64,000 nucleotides of DNA from Ferruginibacter lapsinanis (GCF_020783315.1 NZ_CP086063.1:1054001-1118000), one strand, 5' to 3'. Shown: positions 36,070-45,471, counted from the first letter of the stretch. Made by a program: numbers and translations. Notes: generated by a model from the sequence alone, not told the origin.

Positions 36070-36293
36070 TAAGAGTAGAATTACCAATGTCGAAGTCACA
36101 GTAGTACAAAAGCCAAATCAAAGAACCAACCGACAAACGGGCCGTAATCTCGTTTGTCGGGGTCTTTTTTTGTTTCTTTTTTAGACAAGTTGTAAATCCC
36201 GATTATTTCGGGGCAAAAAAGAAAAATAACAAATCAGCCCACCTTCGACAACACTTCGATAAACTCAGTACAGACTGACAACATTTATAATTG
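36070..36293 (+). repeat. R1 repeat, copy A (longest)
   Basis: Head with AAGAGTAGAATTACC and CAGTAGTACAAAAG, hairpin CCGACAAACG/CGTTTGTCGG (36130-36139 with 36151-36160), run of T, then GTTTCTTTTTTAGACAAG, a second small hairpin CCCGATTATTTCGGGG (36199-36214) and a tail with CACTTCGATAAACTCAGTAC common in this phylum. Confidence 0.8.
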
Positions 36294-36304
36294 CAGATAA
36301 GTAC

Positions 36305-36348
36305 TTTCCCGAGCATCCGCTTGTACCCGAATTTAAAACACTAACTAA
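36305..36348 (+). repeat. R2 repeat, partial copy 4
   Basis: Only the 3' half is present: GAGCATCCGCTTGTACCCGA and ATTTAAAACACTAACTA. It marks the right end of the R2-bounded series. Confidence 0.65.
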
Positions 36349-36384
36349 TTTCCTTTACTTTGTTGGTACAAATAAAATTTTCAA

Positions 36385-36963
36385 ATGACGCCACAAGTAA
36401 AGATCCTGCAGACAGAAATATTATCCGACAACTGGTACACCTTAAGAAAAATAACTTTTGAATATGCTAAAAAGAACGGTACTGTCGAAACACAAAACAG
36501 GGAAGCTTATGATAGAGGTAATGGAGCAGCGATACTACTCTACAATAAAGAGCAACACACGGTGATCCTTACCCGGCAATTTCGTTTGCCCACTTTTATC
36601 AATGGCAATGAAAGCGGTATGCTGATAGAAGCCTGTGCCGGATTACTCGATAAAGACAATCCAGAAGATTGTATCCGACGGGAAACAGAAGAAGAGACAG
36701 GGTATAGAATTACAGATGTGCGTAAAATATTTGAAGCCTATATGTCTCCGGGATCAGTCACAGAGATTCTGCACTTTTTTGTAGCTGAATATTCCCGATC
36801 GATGAAAGTGCATGAAGGCGGCGGGATTGCACATGAGCAGGAAGATATTGAAGTGCTGGAAATACCCATTGAACAAGCGGTGACAATGATGGATAACGGA
36901 GAAATAAAAGATGCAAAAACAATCATATTGCTGCAGTACATTAAACTACATAATATTTTATAA
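36385..36963 (+). CDS. nudK: NudK-like Nudix hydrolase (GDP-mannose pyrophosphatase type)
   Basis: 192 aa. The Nudix box [22 protein letters not shown] spans about residues 86-107 and keeps REx-EExG. The N-terminal [24 protein letters not shown] and the late [18 protein letters not shown] match the NudK branch, which hydrolyses GDP-mannose to GMP and mannose-1-phosphate. Followed two bases later by the DUF2200 gene, so likely one transcript. Confidence 0.85.
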   Translation: MTPQVKILQTEILSDNWYTLRKITFEYAKKNGTVETQNREAYDRGNGAAILLYNKEQHTVILTRQFRLPTFINGNESGMLIEACAGLLDKDNPEDCIRRETEEETGYRITDVRKIFEAYMSPGSVTEILHFFVAEYSRSMKVHEGGGIAHEQEDIEVLEIPIEQAVTMMDNGEIKDAKTIILLQYIKLHNIL

Positions 36964-36965
36964 AC

Positions 36966-37316
36966 ATGGATAAAGAAAGAATCTATAAACTCTTATTTTC
37001 CACAGTGTATCCGCTGTACATACAAAAGGCAGAAAGAAAAGGACGTACAAAAGAAGAAGTAGACACCATAATTTTTTGGCTGACCGGTTACAATAAAAAA
37101 ACACTACAAAAACAAATAGACAAGAAAAGTGATTTTGAAACTTTTTTTGCAGAAGCGCCAACATTCAATCCCAATGCCTCTAAAATTACAGGGGTAATAT
37201 GCGGTTACCGTGTAGAAGAAATTGAAGATGAAATCATTCAAAAGATGAGATACCTGGATAAGTTGATAGATGAATTGGCAAAAGGAAAAAAGATGGAGAA
37301 GATATTGAGGGAGTAG
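36966..37316 (+). CDS. DUF2200 family protein
   Basis: 116 aa, whole family length. [29 protein letters not shown] at the start and [15 protein letters not shown] plus [20 protein letters not shown] at the end match DUF2200. Small soluble protein of unknown function. Linked to the Nudix gene upstream by a two-base gap. Confidence 0.88.
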   Translation: MDKERIYKLLFSTVYPLYIQKAERKGRTKEEVDTIIFWLTGYNKKTLQKQIDKKSDFETFFAEAPTFNPNASKITGVICGYRVEEIEDEIIQKMRYLDKLIDELAKGKKMEKILRE

Positions 37317-37320
37317 CGTA

Positions 37321-37356
37321 TTTACTTTTTGTCTTGATACAAAAAAGTCAAGGCTT
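37321..37356 (-). repeat. R1 tail fragment F
   Basis: TTTACTTTTTGTCTTGATAC then AAAAAAGTCAAGGC: the palindromic tail of an R1 copy in leftward orientation, with the rest deleted. Located five bases after the DUF2200 stop. Confidence 0.55.
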
Positions 37357-37436
37357 TATAAGACCGGAGGGTATTCCAATTATTGAATATCACTTTTCAT
37401 TACAAATATTTTCCTGAAAGAGTGTACTCTTCAATT

Positions 37437-37574
37437 CTAAGAGAAAAGAACTAATGTCGAAGCCACAGTAGTACAAATGATGCACATAGCTGCAACCGAC
37501 AAACGGGATGTAATCGTTTGTCGGGGTCTTTTTTTGTTTCTTTTTTGGACAAGCAAAAAAGAAAATAACAAATC
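37437..37574 (+). repeat. R1 repeat, copy B
   Basis: Head with AATGTCGAAGCCACAGTAGT and GCACATAGCT, hairpin CCGACAAACG/CGTTTGTCGG (37496-37505 with 37515-37524, loop GGATGTAAT), then GGGGTCTTTTTTTG and a tail with CAAAAAAGAAAATAACAAA. Lies between the convergent DUF2200 and ald genes and could stop rightward transcription. Confidence 0.8.
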
Positions 37575-37596
37575 GAAGAGTCTCCAAAGAATAAAT

Positions 37597-38712
37597 TTAT
37601 TTCAACAAAGAAAGTGCATCCCTATACTCCAATCCCTGTGCATCCGCAACAGCCTTATACGTTACATATCCATTGAGCGTATTGATACCTTTTAACAATG
37701 CTTCATTTTCCAAACAGGCATTTTTATATCCCTTGTTTGCGATCTCTACAGCATACGGCACCGTTACATTCGTAAGCGCCAATGTAGAAGTACGGGGAAC
37801 AGCACCCGGCATATTCGCCACTGCATAATGTAATACACCATGTTTTACATAAACAGGATCATCATGTGTAGTGATACGGTCGGTGGTTTCAATGATACCA
37901 CCCTGGTCAATAGCAATATCAACAACCACAGAACCGGGCTCCATTGATTTGATCATCTCTTCAGTAATTAATTTAGGCGCTTTGGCTCCCGGTATCAATA
38001 CAGCGCCGATCACCAGGTCAGATTCTTTTACAGTACGTGCAATGTTATGAGGGTTAGACATTAATGTAGTGATCATGCTGCCGAAAATATCATCCAATTG
38101 TCCCAGTCGTTGATGACTCAGGTCTAAGATGGTTACCTCAGCACCGATGCCTGTTGCAATTTTAGCTGCATTCACACCCGCCACTCCGCCACCAATGATA
38201 GTTACCTTACCTCTTTTAACACCGGGGGTGCCACCTAGTATGATCCCTTTACCACCATGTGGTTTTTCTAAGAATTGTGCACCAATTTGTGTGGCCATCC
38301 TTCCGGCAACCTCACTCATGGGAGTAAGTAAGGGAAGAGAACCATTTTTTAATTGAACGGTTTCATACGCAATACCTACCACTTCTTTTCGTATAAGCTC
38401 CTGTGTTAGCTCATGTTCAGGAGCTAAGTGCAGGTAAGTAAATAATATTAATCCCTTACGGAAATATTGATATTCCGATGCGATGGGTTCTTTTACTTTC
38501 ATCACCATATCTTTCGACCAGGCTTCTGCTGCTGTAGTAACAATGCTTGCACCGGCGGTGATATATTCTTCATCAGTAAATCCGGAACCCATACCTGCAT
38601 CTTTTTGTATGAACACTTCGTGGCCCGAACGTACCAGGTGTACAACACCTGATGGAGTCATAGCAACACGGTCTTCATTATTTTTTATTTCTTTTGGAAC
38701 GCCTACTTGCAT
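37597..38712 (-). CDS. ald: Alanine dehydrogenase
   Basis: 371 aa, standard length. [22 protein letters not shown] at the start, the catalytic region [16 protein letters not shown], His in [11 protein letters not shown] near residue 95, and the NAD loop [24 protein letters not shown] near 169-192 are all as in Ald. It converts alanine to pyruvate and ammonia reversibly in the cytoplasm. Single gene; a fragment of R1 tail lies upstream. No exact -7 box was seen. Confidence 0.96.
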   Translation of the reverse strand: MQVGVPKEIKNNEDRVAMTPSGVVHLVRSGHEVFIQKDAGMGSGFTDEEYITAGASIVTTAAEAWSKDMVMKVKEPIASEYQYFRKGLILFTYLHLAPEHELTQELIRKEVVGIAYETVQLKNGSLPLLTPMSEVAGRMATQIGAQFLEKPHGGKGIILGGTPGVKRGKVTIIGGGVAGVNAAKIATGIGAEVTILDLSHQRLGQLDDIFGSMITTLMSNPHNIARTVKESDLVIGAVLIPGAKAPKLITEEMIKSMEPGSVVVDIAIDQGGIIETTDRITTHDDPVYVKHGVLHYAVANMPGAVPRTSTLALTNVTVPYAVEIANKGYKNACLENEALLKGINTLNGYVTYKAVADAQGLEYRDALSLLK

Positions 38713-38783
38713 ATCGTTAAATTTTTAGTGTATTAAAGATGCGGTTTTTTTGTGTGATAAGGTAGCGTATTAACCAGCTCATT

Positions 38784-38868
38784 TATTTTTTTGTTTGATA
38801 CAAAAAAGAAAATAACAAAATCACACCTTTTTCAACAGCACTCCAATAAACTCATTACAGCCTGATAA
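38784..38868 (+). repeat. R1 tail fragment G
   Basis: TTGTTTGATACAAAAAAG, AAAATAACAAAATCAC, then a stretch like the end of copy A (CCAATAAACTCATTACAG against CGATAAACTCAGTACAG). The head and covarying hairpin are absent. Confidence 0.55.
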
Positions 38869-38880
38869 AAAAGTAGTAAC

Positions 38881-38910
38881 AAAAAAGCCCTTCGAAATCT
38901 CAAAGGGCTT
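38881..38910 (-). terminator. Intrinsic terminator of the FGE-like gene
   Basis: Leftward AAGCCCTTTG...CGAAGGGCTT followed by a run of six T; stem of eight bp. Placed 19 bases past the stop of the leftward gene. Confidence 0.8.
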
Positions 38911-38928
38911 CAATAGTGAAATACAACA

Positions 38929-40551
38929 TTATCTTATATACAACACACCTCTGCCGCCTCTGTTAGAAGCACGGGCAGTTGGTGTAAAAACGGCACTTCG
39001 GTCTGATATTGCAAGAGCGGAAACAGCATCACCAATAGACCCTCCACGAAATCTAATACCACCTGAACTGGTTACCTCACAGGTACCACTACATGTAGTA
39101 GTTGCAGCTAAATTCAGGTTACCTTCCATGCCCGGCCAAAATCCTGCACCGCCTACCGAAAGTTGTGCATTACCGAGAGCAGAAATTGTTCCGTTACCAT
39201 TGGGAACATAGCGACAGGATCTGCCTGCCTGGCTACCCAATGAGATACAGTATTCAGGCATATTACCGCTCATTTCCATCACACCGTAATAGGTTGCACC
39301 ACTAATTACCCGATTAGAGGTAGCAGTTGCAAAGATGCCGCTTCTTAAAGGTCCACCCGAAGCGGTGCTTGTATATGCAGCATTACCCAATGTTACAGAT
39401 GCGTTGGAAGCAATTTCGGAGGCTGTTGCCGGATTGGTAAGTGAATAATTGGAAGCAAAGATCTTATCAGATCCCCAAGCATACTCACCCAGTGCTGCCG
39501 CATTGCCACCAGCCGACGAACTACCCCGGCATATCCGCTCATACTGCAACTCACTCATAGGAGCCAGGCCGCTCCAGTCGAGATAGGCTGCCACATCAAC
39601 CCAGGCTAAAAAGTTGCAGGCTATCCATTCGCCATCACCTGCTTCATTATAAATATTATTTCCATTGGCATCACACCCAAAAACAGCCGGGGTATTAATT
39701 GCACCAGGGGTAGCTATCTCAATATAATTTCTGGAAATACCACCTGATAAAGCAGAACTGCCTGTAGGATTTGTAATAGGTATTGCTACCCTGCTTGCCT
39801 GTTGCTGAGAGTCTAGAGTATTAAGGAAATCACGATAGCTCGCCTGGTTGATTTCATACTTCATGCACCAAAGCGCTTTCATAGTAGGGAAAGGGTCCAG
39901 CGCACCAAGAGGGTTGGTGGTTTGAATGGTGTCGTTGCTGTAGATATAAATACCATCGGCATCTAATTCTGCGTCATCAAAACCATTTACATCACATAGC
40001 ATCGGAACAACAGAGGTGGTTGTTGCTGTGTTATCGGTATAATGAAGTGCATTTACAGACTCTGTAATACCATTACCATCACCAAAAAAAGGTCTTGAAG
40101 TTGGAGCAGGTACATATACCATCTCTATTGCAAAGCCTTTTACATCAATATCGTACGGAAGTGAACTGATGACGCCTAGCTTTACATTTAGTGCAGATGC
40201 ACTACCCGTTCCTAAATTAGTGTCTTCACGATAGATCATAGCGCCTACTTTAGTGAAACCAGAATTCTGAAAAATATCAAAACCTGCAGGCGCCACATTG
40301 TTGCTTCCGGTAAGATTCATATGCACCCAGTCGCCAGCCAGATTTTTATATTTAAAGAATACCCACACGCCATCATAATTGGCCGGCCCTACATTGGTAC
40401 GCCAACTGTTATCCCAGGTAAGGTCAAACTTTACTTGTATGGCACCGGGGCCTCCATTAACGATCGACATATTGGTTATCTGCACATTATTGGCAATGCA
40501 AATACCTGTTGAGAACAGGAGGCTGGCCAATAAATAAATTACCTTTTTCAT
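38929..40551 (-). CDS. Exported FGE/SUMF1-like domain protein
   Basis: 540 aa with a signal peptide (about 1-20). A beta-rich region to about residue 220 precedes a formylglycine-generating-enzyme-like fold: ALWCMKYEINQASYRDFLNT, then CNFLAWVDVAAYLDWSGLAPMSELQYERICRG, YGVMEMSGNMPEYC and near the end IRFRGGSIGD with RASNRGGRGVLYIR. The usual GFR/CxxxxC-type catalytic end is not obvious, so a binding role is possible (as in other SUMF-fold proteins). Second gene after the GGxxDG repeat protein, 41 bases apart. Confidence 0.75.
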   Translation of the reverse strand: MKKVIYLLASLLFSTGICIANNVQITNMSIVNGGPGAIQVKFDLTWDNSWRTNVGPANYDGVWVFFKYKNLAGDWVHMNLTGSNNVAPAGFDIFQNSGFTKVGAMIYREDTNLGTGSASALNVKLGVISSLPYDIDVKGFAIEMVYVPAPTSRPFFGDGNGITESVNALHYTDNTATTTSVVPMLCDVNGFDDAELDADGIYIYSNDTIQTTNPLGALDPFPTMKALWCMKYEINQASYRDFLNTLDSQQQASRVAIPITNPTGSSALSGGISRNYIEIATPGAINTPAVFGCDANGNNIYNEAGDGEWIACNFLAWVDVAAYLDWSGLAPMSELQYERICRGSSSAGGNAAALGEYAWGSDKIFASNYSLTNPATASEIASNASVTLGNAAYTSTASGGPLRSGIFATATSNRVISGATYYGVMEMSGNMPEYCISLGSQAGRSCRYVPNGNGTISALGNAQLSVGGAGFWPGMEGNLNLAATTTCSGTCEVTSSGGIRFRGGSIGDAVSALAISDRSAVFTPTARASNRGGRGVLYIR

Positions 40552-40592
40552 ATTTTGTTTTTTAGTGTTTTTGTAATTAGTTCATATTTTTT

Positions 40593-41333
40593 CTATTGAA
40601 TGTTTCCGGGTATAACAAAAGTTTTACCACTGACCACTGTAAGTTTAGAGCCCGGACTAAGTATCTGCTGTACATTTAAAATACAACTACCTCCCGTTGG
40701 ATTAATGATGATCTCATAATTGGTTGGCAACGGCGAAGGAGGAACAACATTGTTCTTCCAGTTAGACGGAACATCCCAATTTCCAACACCGGTAAACTCA
40801 TACACGATAGCGTACGTAGAATGCGATGCTGTTGACCATCCATCTTCTGTACCACCAACATAAATATTTATTGTTTGATTTTGCCCGGGAGATAAGATCA
40901 TGTCATGGCCATCATTTATTCCCCCGGTAAAAATATTGGGAGTAGCATTTTGTAAATTCTGAACGGTTAAAGCAAAGCCATCTCCAACGCCTCCTGTATA
41001 AATTCCGGGAATACTGTTTTGAGCAGAAACATTTACGACAGCAAAGCCATCATTAATACCTCCGGTATAAATACCCGGCACAGAATTTTGTTGGGTAATG
41101 GTTATTGCATGAAAACCATCATTGATACCTCCCGTATAAATAGCTGATGTTTGATTTTGTGCGGTGCTGAGCGAAGTATAAAGTCCATCATTGCTACCAC
41201 CGGTATAAATATTTCCTGTAGGATTTTCCTGTGCAGAGAATGCAAGGGCATAGCCATCCTGAAACCCACCATAATACTGGGCAGAAAGTGAATAAGAACA
41301 AAACAGGAGAGAAAAAAGCAAAAATGCCCTCAT
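40593..41333 (-). CDS. Exported GGxxDG 23-residue repeat protein
   Basis: 246 aa. The signal peptide ends SLSAQ (about residue 19). Six perfect-length 23-residue repeats of the form IYTGGxNDGFxxxxxxxQNxxxG follow to about 160, then a last partial one. The C-terminal module (about 175-246) has GNWDVPSNWKNNVVP and SPGSKLTVVSGKTFVIPG and is shared with the 32983-35316 protein. Not a recognised family. Asp and Gly spacing suggests metal-binding or beta-helical turns. First gene of a two-gene unit with the FGE-like protein. Confidence 0.65.
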   Translation of the reverse strand: MRAFLLFSLLFCSYSLSAQYYGGFQDGYALAFSAQENPTGNIYTGGSNDGLYTSLSTAQNQTSAIYTGGINDGFHAITITQQNSVPGIYTGGINDGFAVVNVSAQNSIPGIYTGGVGDGFALTVQNLQNATPNIFTGGINDGHDMILSPGQNQTINIYVGGTEDGWSTASHSTYAIVYEFTGVGNWDVPSNWKNNVVPPSPLPTNYEIIINPTGGSCILNVQQILSPGSKLTVVSGKTFVIPGNIQ

Positions 41334-41473
41334 AAAACAGTTTTCTAACGATCAATGTATCTATAAAGTAATAGAAAAGTTAACGATTATGCAAATGAAA
41401 CAACAAATAGTTTTTGTGATAACCAAAAAGAAACAATCGATCATTTTAACAGTGTGGCTTATTTATTGTGCAA

Positions 41474-41481
41474 TAAATTTG
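41474..41481 (+). promoter_or_regulatory. -7 box of the DUF4251 gene
   Basis: TAAATTTG, exact TAnnTTTG, 16 bases before the ATG; no TTG at the proper distance. Confidence 0.4.
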
Positions 41482-41497
41482 TAATAAAATTGATCGT

Positions 41498-42010
41498 ATG
41501 AAAAAGACACTGAAGAGATGGAAAGCCGGTGCAGTAATGGTGCTTTCGGTTATTGTGATCATGTTTACGGCCTGTAGTTCCTCAAAGCAAACCATTATAA
41601 ATAACAATAACGAAGCGATCATTAAAGCAATTGACAGCAGTAACTGGAAGTTTACACCAATACGTATGATACCTCAGTTTGGTAACTCCAGACAAATATT
41701 TGGTAATTACGAAGTTATTTACAGCAAAGGAAAATTCAATGTATACCTGCCTTATTACGGCAGGGCTTATGCCGGTGCAGATATATTGTCGAATGAGAGT
41801 CCGCTGGATTTTATCTCCACCAATTTTACTGTTGATAAGCGATTGGTAAAAGAAGGCGAGTGGAATATTATCATCAAACCAATTGATCGAAGTGCGGTGC
41901 AAACGATGAATTTTACGTTGTTCAGTAATGGGAGTGCTGACCTGAATGTAACTTTATTAAACAGGTCTCCCATTAGTTTTACAGGAAATGTTGGTGTTGT
42001 AAAAGAATAA
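41498..42010 (+). CDS. DUF4251 lipoprotein
   Basis: 170 aa. Signal peptide with lipobox FTACS (Cys near residue 26). The rest, including WKFTPIRMIPQFGNSRQIFG, YEVIYSKGKFNVYLPYYGRAY and a beta-rich C terminus, matches the DUF4251 family of Bacteroidota envelope lipoproteins, with unknown function. Convergent with the small lipoprotein at 42014-42316 with a three-base gap. Confidence 0.8.
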   Translation: MKKTLKRWKAGAVMVLSVIVIMFTACSSSKQTIINNNNEAIIKAIDSSNWKFTPIRMIPQFGNSRQIFGNYEVIYSKGKFNVYLPYYGRAYAGADILSNESPLDFISTNFTVDKRLVKEGEWNIIIKPIDRSAVQTMNFTLFSNGSADLNVTLLNRSPISFTGNVGVVKE

Positions 42011-42013
42011 GAT

Positions 42014-42316
42014 TTAATGTGGCTTAAACGCTTTGTTGCCCGACATCATTTTACTGAAAAGATAATATTTGCCATCATCGTAATTGCGCCAGTAACGACG
42101 GCCTTGCAGATCGTAAAATAATCTGCCATCAGGAGCCTGTTTTGCCAATGCATCATTAACAGTAATTACTTTAGGTACAGGGGTGGGTTTTGTTATTATG
42201 ATCAGCGGCTTTTTTTCAACCGGCTTTTCAGCCGTTTCGGGTATATGCCTTTTGCTGCAGCTGAAAAGAATAAAAGACAAGAGAACAAAAACAGGGATAA
42301 GGAATTTTACATGCAT
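42014..42316 (-). CDS. Small lipoprotein
   Basis: 100 aa from the ATG at 42316 (MHVKFLIPVFVLLSFILFSC), which puts the lipobox Cys at residue 20; the longer start at 42355 would give an unusual N terminus. After a Pro/Lys-rich spacer (EKPVEKKPLIIITKPTPVPK) comes a short domain with DGRLFYDLQGRRYWRNYDDGKYYL. Not a named family. Probably an envelope protein. Downstream of the pullulanase gene on the same strand. Confidence 0.6.
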   Translation of the reverse strand: MHVKFLIPVFVLLSFILFSCSKRHIPETAEKPVEKKPLIIITKPTPVPKVITVNDALAKQAPDGRLFYDLQGRRYWRNYDDGKYYLFSKMMSGNKAFKPH

Positions 42317-42371
42317 TGCATTTTTTTTGAAGCAATAGGTCAATTTTCTTACCAAAAATTGTTAATGATAT

Positions 42372-44348
42372 TTAATCCTTATATATCACTGAACAACTAT
42401 GCGGCAATAGGGTAAGTATATCAGTCCTGGTTTCTGTAACGAACTGATTGTTAATGATGGCTGTTTTCCAGCCTGAGCCATTGGTAACCGGGATGATCCT
42501 TTTTGTATTGCCTCCGTTGAACCATACCTGTATATTTCTCCAGCTATCATTAACGTCGGCTCCATCTAATTGATAGCCTACTATACCGGGTTTATTATCT
42601 GTTTCTAAGAAGGTCAGATTTTTTTGCAGTTGTTCTGTTGTCTGCATACGAAATGCAGGGTGAGCTTTTCGCATTTGTATCAACTGTTGCACATAAGTAA
42701 ATACATCTTTGTTTTTTGTTTTGAGCGACCAGTCAATTTCGTTGATGCTATCGGGTGAGTTGTAAGAATTTTCTACACCTTTTTTGCTACGTAAAAATTC
42801 TGTACCTGCATGTAAAAAAGAAATACCCTGAGAGGTTAATACAATAGAGAGTGCCAGCTTATGCATTTCTTTTCTTTCATCAACTGATGCGTCAGGTGCA
42901 CTGATGGCAAGCTTATCCCATAAAGTGTGATTGTCGTGACATTCGGCATAACTGATAATATCACCAGGGGCCTTGGCGTATGGTGCGCTGGAATAATTTA
43001 CTTTGCTGTAATCGATCTGCGGATGTTTACAACTGGCAGCAATACCAAATTGTATACTTGCTTCTGTTCCAGCCTTACTACTTACAAAACCTTTTTCGGT
43101 ATGGTCGGACCAGCTGCCTTTTATTCCATCCCGTATATCATCGCTGAATACAGCAATGCCATTAAGTGAAGAAACATTTTTCTTTAATGCACGAAGACTA
43201 TCAGGCAGCGGAGAAGAGCCTGCGGTCCAACCTTCGCCATACAATAATATACCCGGATTGATCTTGTGCAATGCTGCAGATATTAAATTCATTGTTTCAA
43301 TATCATGTACTCCCATCAGGTCAAAACGAAACCCATCTACATGATATTCTTTTGCCCAATACACTACAGACTCGATCATAAATTTTTGCATCATTGATTT
43401 TTCACTGGCTGTTTCATTTCCACAAGCAGTGGCATCGCTGAATTTTCCTGTGCCGGTATGACGATAATAATATCCCGGCACCAACTGGTTAAAATTAGAA
43501 TGATCTGTTTGTCCTGTGTGATTATACACCACATCCATCACCACACCCAATCCTTTTTGGTGAAATGCTTTGATGAGTTGCTTGAATTCTCTGATGCGTA
43601 CATTGCCATCAGTAGCATCAGTAGCGTACATTCCTTCAGGAACATTATAGTTTTGAGGATTGTATCCCCAGTTATAATTTTCTTTGTAATTCTTTGCATC
43701 TTCATCAGAATAAAAATCAAAACAAGGCAACAGATGAACATGTGTTACACCCAACGCAGTTAAATGGTCCAGCCCCGTAGATAAGCCCTCCTCATTTTTT
43801 GTACCGGTTTCAGCAAGACCAATAAATTTTCCTTTGTGTTTAATGCCTGAGTTGGCAGCAATGCTTGCATCACGTACATGCAACTCATATATAACAGCAT
43901 CTGTAGCGCTTTTTAAAACAGGCGATCGATCTCTTTGCCAACCGATAGGGTTTGTTTTTTTTAGGTCAACCACCATGGCTCTTTTACCATTGATGCCAAC
44001 AGCTTTGGCATAAGGGTCCGGAACTTCGTCTAACCATTTACCATCGTATTCAATACTGAAAGTGTAATAAGTGCCTAAATGATCACCGGTAAGTACTGTG
44101 GTCCATGTGCCCATTTGTGCTTTTGTAAGATAGATGCTTTGTATGGCCTTACCGCCCTGCGCCTGCCGATACAATTTTAATTGCACACGATCGGCTGTTG
44201 GTGCCCAGATACGAAATTTGGATTGCACCGGAGTGTATGTCAGTCCAAGATCTTTACCCGTATATGTTGGAAATGATTCGTTTTTCATTTGTGCGTTACT
44301 GTAATGAACGTTGGCAATGAGTGCCAGCAGTAGAAAAAGATGTTTCAT
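42372..44348 (-). CDS. pulA: Type I pullulanase
   Basis: 658 aa from the ATG at 44348 (MKHLFLLLALIANVHYSNAQ, a signal peptide), which is preferred over a 17-residue longer start. A CBM48-like domain (about 25-130) precedes the GH13 barrel with the pullulanase mark YNWGYNPQNYNVPEG, then VVMDVVYNHT, DGFRFDLMGVHD (nucleophile Asp), LYGEGW (acid Glu) and AECHDNHTLWD. It cleaves alpha-1,6 bonds in pullulan and glycogen-type glucans. The signal peptide implies periplasmic action. Follows the PfkB kinase gene on the same strand by 63 bases. Confidence 0.94.
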   Translation of the reverse strand: MKHLFLLLALIANVHYSNAQMKNESFPTYTGKDLGLTYTPVQSKFRIWAPTADRVQLKLYRQAQGGKAIQSIYLTKAQMGTWTTVLTGDHLGTYYTFSIEYDGKWLDEVPDPYAKAVGINGKRAMVVDLKKTNPIGWQRDRSPVLKSATDAVIYELHVRDASIAANSGIKHKGKFIGLAETGTKNEEGLSTGLDHLTALGVTHVHLLPCFDFYSDEDAKNYKENYNWGYNPQNYNVPEGMYATDATDGNVRIREFKQLIKAFHQKGLGVVMDVVYNHTGQTDHSNFNQLVPGYYYRHTGTGKFSDATACGNETASEKSMMQKFMIESVVYWAKEYHVDGFRFDLMGVHDIETMNLISAALHKINPGILLYGEGWTAGSSPLPDSLRALKKNVSSLNGIAVFSDDIRDGIKGSWSDHTEKGFVSSKAGTEASIQFGIAASCKHPQIDYSKVNYSSAPYAKAPGDIISYAECHDNHTLWDKLAISAPDASVDERKEMHKLALSIVLTSQGISFLHAGTEFLRSKKGVENSYNSPDSINEIDWSLKTKNKDVFTYVQQLIQMRKAHPAFRMQTTEQLQKNLTFLETDNKPGIVGYQLDGADVNDSWRNIQVWFNGGNTKRIIPVTNGSGWKTAIINNQFVTETRTDILTLLPHSCSVIYKD

Positions 44349-44411
44349 ATAAATGAGTTGAAAAAAACAATTGACTGTTTTTAATAATGAAAAAATCAAA
44401 ATAAAAAAATC

Positions 44412-45341
44412 CTATCCTGTATAGATCAATTTATATAATCTATCCGCATCTGCCGCCTTGCATAACTCTGTGCCCGGATTCATGGTTGCGGCCGTTCCGC
44501 AGGCCACGCCGTAATGAGCCGCTGCTGTTATTTCATTCCCTTTAGATAAACTGAACACAATACCCGCCACCATACTATCTCCAGCACCTACTGTACTGCG
44601 GCGCTTTACCGGAGGAGTGGAAATAGTGGTTGCCATATCATTCGTTACAAGCATGGCACCAGCAGCACCCATCGAAACCATCACATATTTACATTGCCCT
44701 TTTGCAATAACTTTTCTTGCAGCAACAGCGATCATATCAGGCTGTAATTCATCTTCACCTACCAATGCACTTAACTCTCCAAGATTAGGTTTTATCAGGT
44801 ATACACCTTTGGCCACGGCCAGTTTCAATGCTTCACCGTTAGTATCAACAATGTAATGCGCTTTTTTTTGTTTGGCAATAACTGCTATCTGAGCAAAAAC
44901 ATCTATAGGTACGCCTTGTGGTAAACTGCCACTGGCAACAATATATTGCACTTCATTCATTTGCTCCAGCGTGGTCAATAATTTTTTCCATTCATCCGGT
45001 TCAACAGCCGGGCCAGGCATACCAAAGCGATATTGCTGATTGGCCGTACTATCCAATACAATTAAATTTTCCCTGGTATGTGCTGATATCTCTGTTACTT
45101 CCGAAGTAATATTTTCTTTATCGAGCAGTTGTGTAAAAAATTTTCCGGTGTATCCGCCTGCCAGGTATAATGCGGTGGCTTCGCCGCCTAATTTTTTTAT
45201 GGCCCTGGCTACATTGATGCCCCCTCCACCCGGTTCAAATAACGGAGGTGTGCAAGTAAGTTTTTTTTCTGAAACCATGGCGGTTACTGATGTGCTTTTA
45301 TCAATAGCAGGATTAAACGTGATTGTAACAATAGATGGCAT
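44412..45341 (-). CDS. PfkB-family hexose-phosphate kinase
   Basis: 309 aa from the ATG at 45341 (MPSIVTITFNPAID), better than the nine-codon longer start. PPLFEPGGGGINVARAIKKLGG (substrate region, near residues 31-52), FGMPGP and the PfkB signature RRSTVGAGDSMVAGI near 246-260 with catalytic Asp in GAGDS are present. Likely 6-phosphofructokinase 2 or 1-phosphofructokinase. Upstream of pullulanase in one leftward pair, so its product may feed from glucan breakdown (inference). Confidence 0.85.
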   Translation of the reverse strand: MPSIVTITFNPAIDKSTSVTAMVSEKKLTCTPPLFEPGGGGINVARAIKKLGGEATALYLAGGYTGKFFTQLLDKENITSEVTEISAHTRENLIVLDSTANQQYRFGMPGPAVEPDEWKKLLTTLEQMNEVQYIVASGSLPQGVPIDVFAQIAVIAKQKKAHYIVDTNGEALKLAVAKGVYLIKPNLGELSALVGEDELQPDMIAVAARKVIAKGQCKYVMVSMGAAGAMLVTNDMATTISTPPVKRRSTVGAGDSMVAGIVFSLSKGNEITAAAHYGVACGTAATMNPGTELCKAADADRLYKLIYTG

Positions 45342-45471
45342 ACTGAAAATTACGACATAATTTTTCATCTGGCGTCAAAAAAAATGGTGATCATAAATCA
45401 TACTAAATGCTGATTTCTCTCATTTGATTGTCTGCCAAACCTTAAGTACTTTAGAGTAAGCATACTTACCA

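Larger units (their letters stand above)
36013..36384. other. Repeat-filled gap before nudK
   Basis: 372 bases without a gene, filled by R1 copy A (36070-36293) and R2 copy 4 (36305-36348). A near match to the -7 consensus (TTACTTTG) precedes the Nudix gene. Confidence 0.6.

Noticed and set aside
31957..36348. Classical integron cassette array
   Set aside because: R2 lacks the RYYYAAC start and GTTRRRY end required of attC sites, and no integron integrase is in the window. Only the layout is similar.
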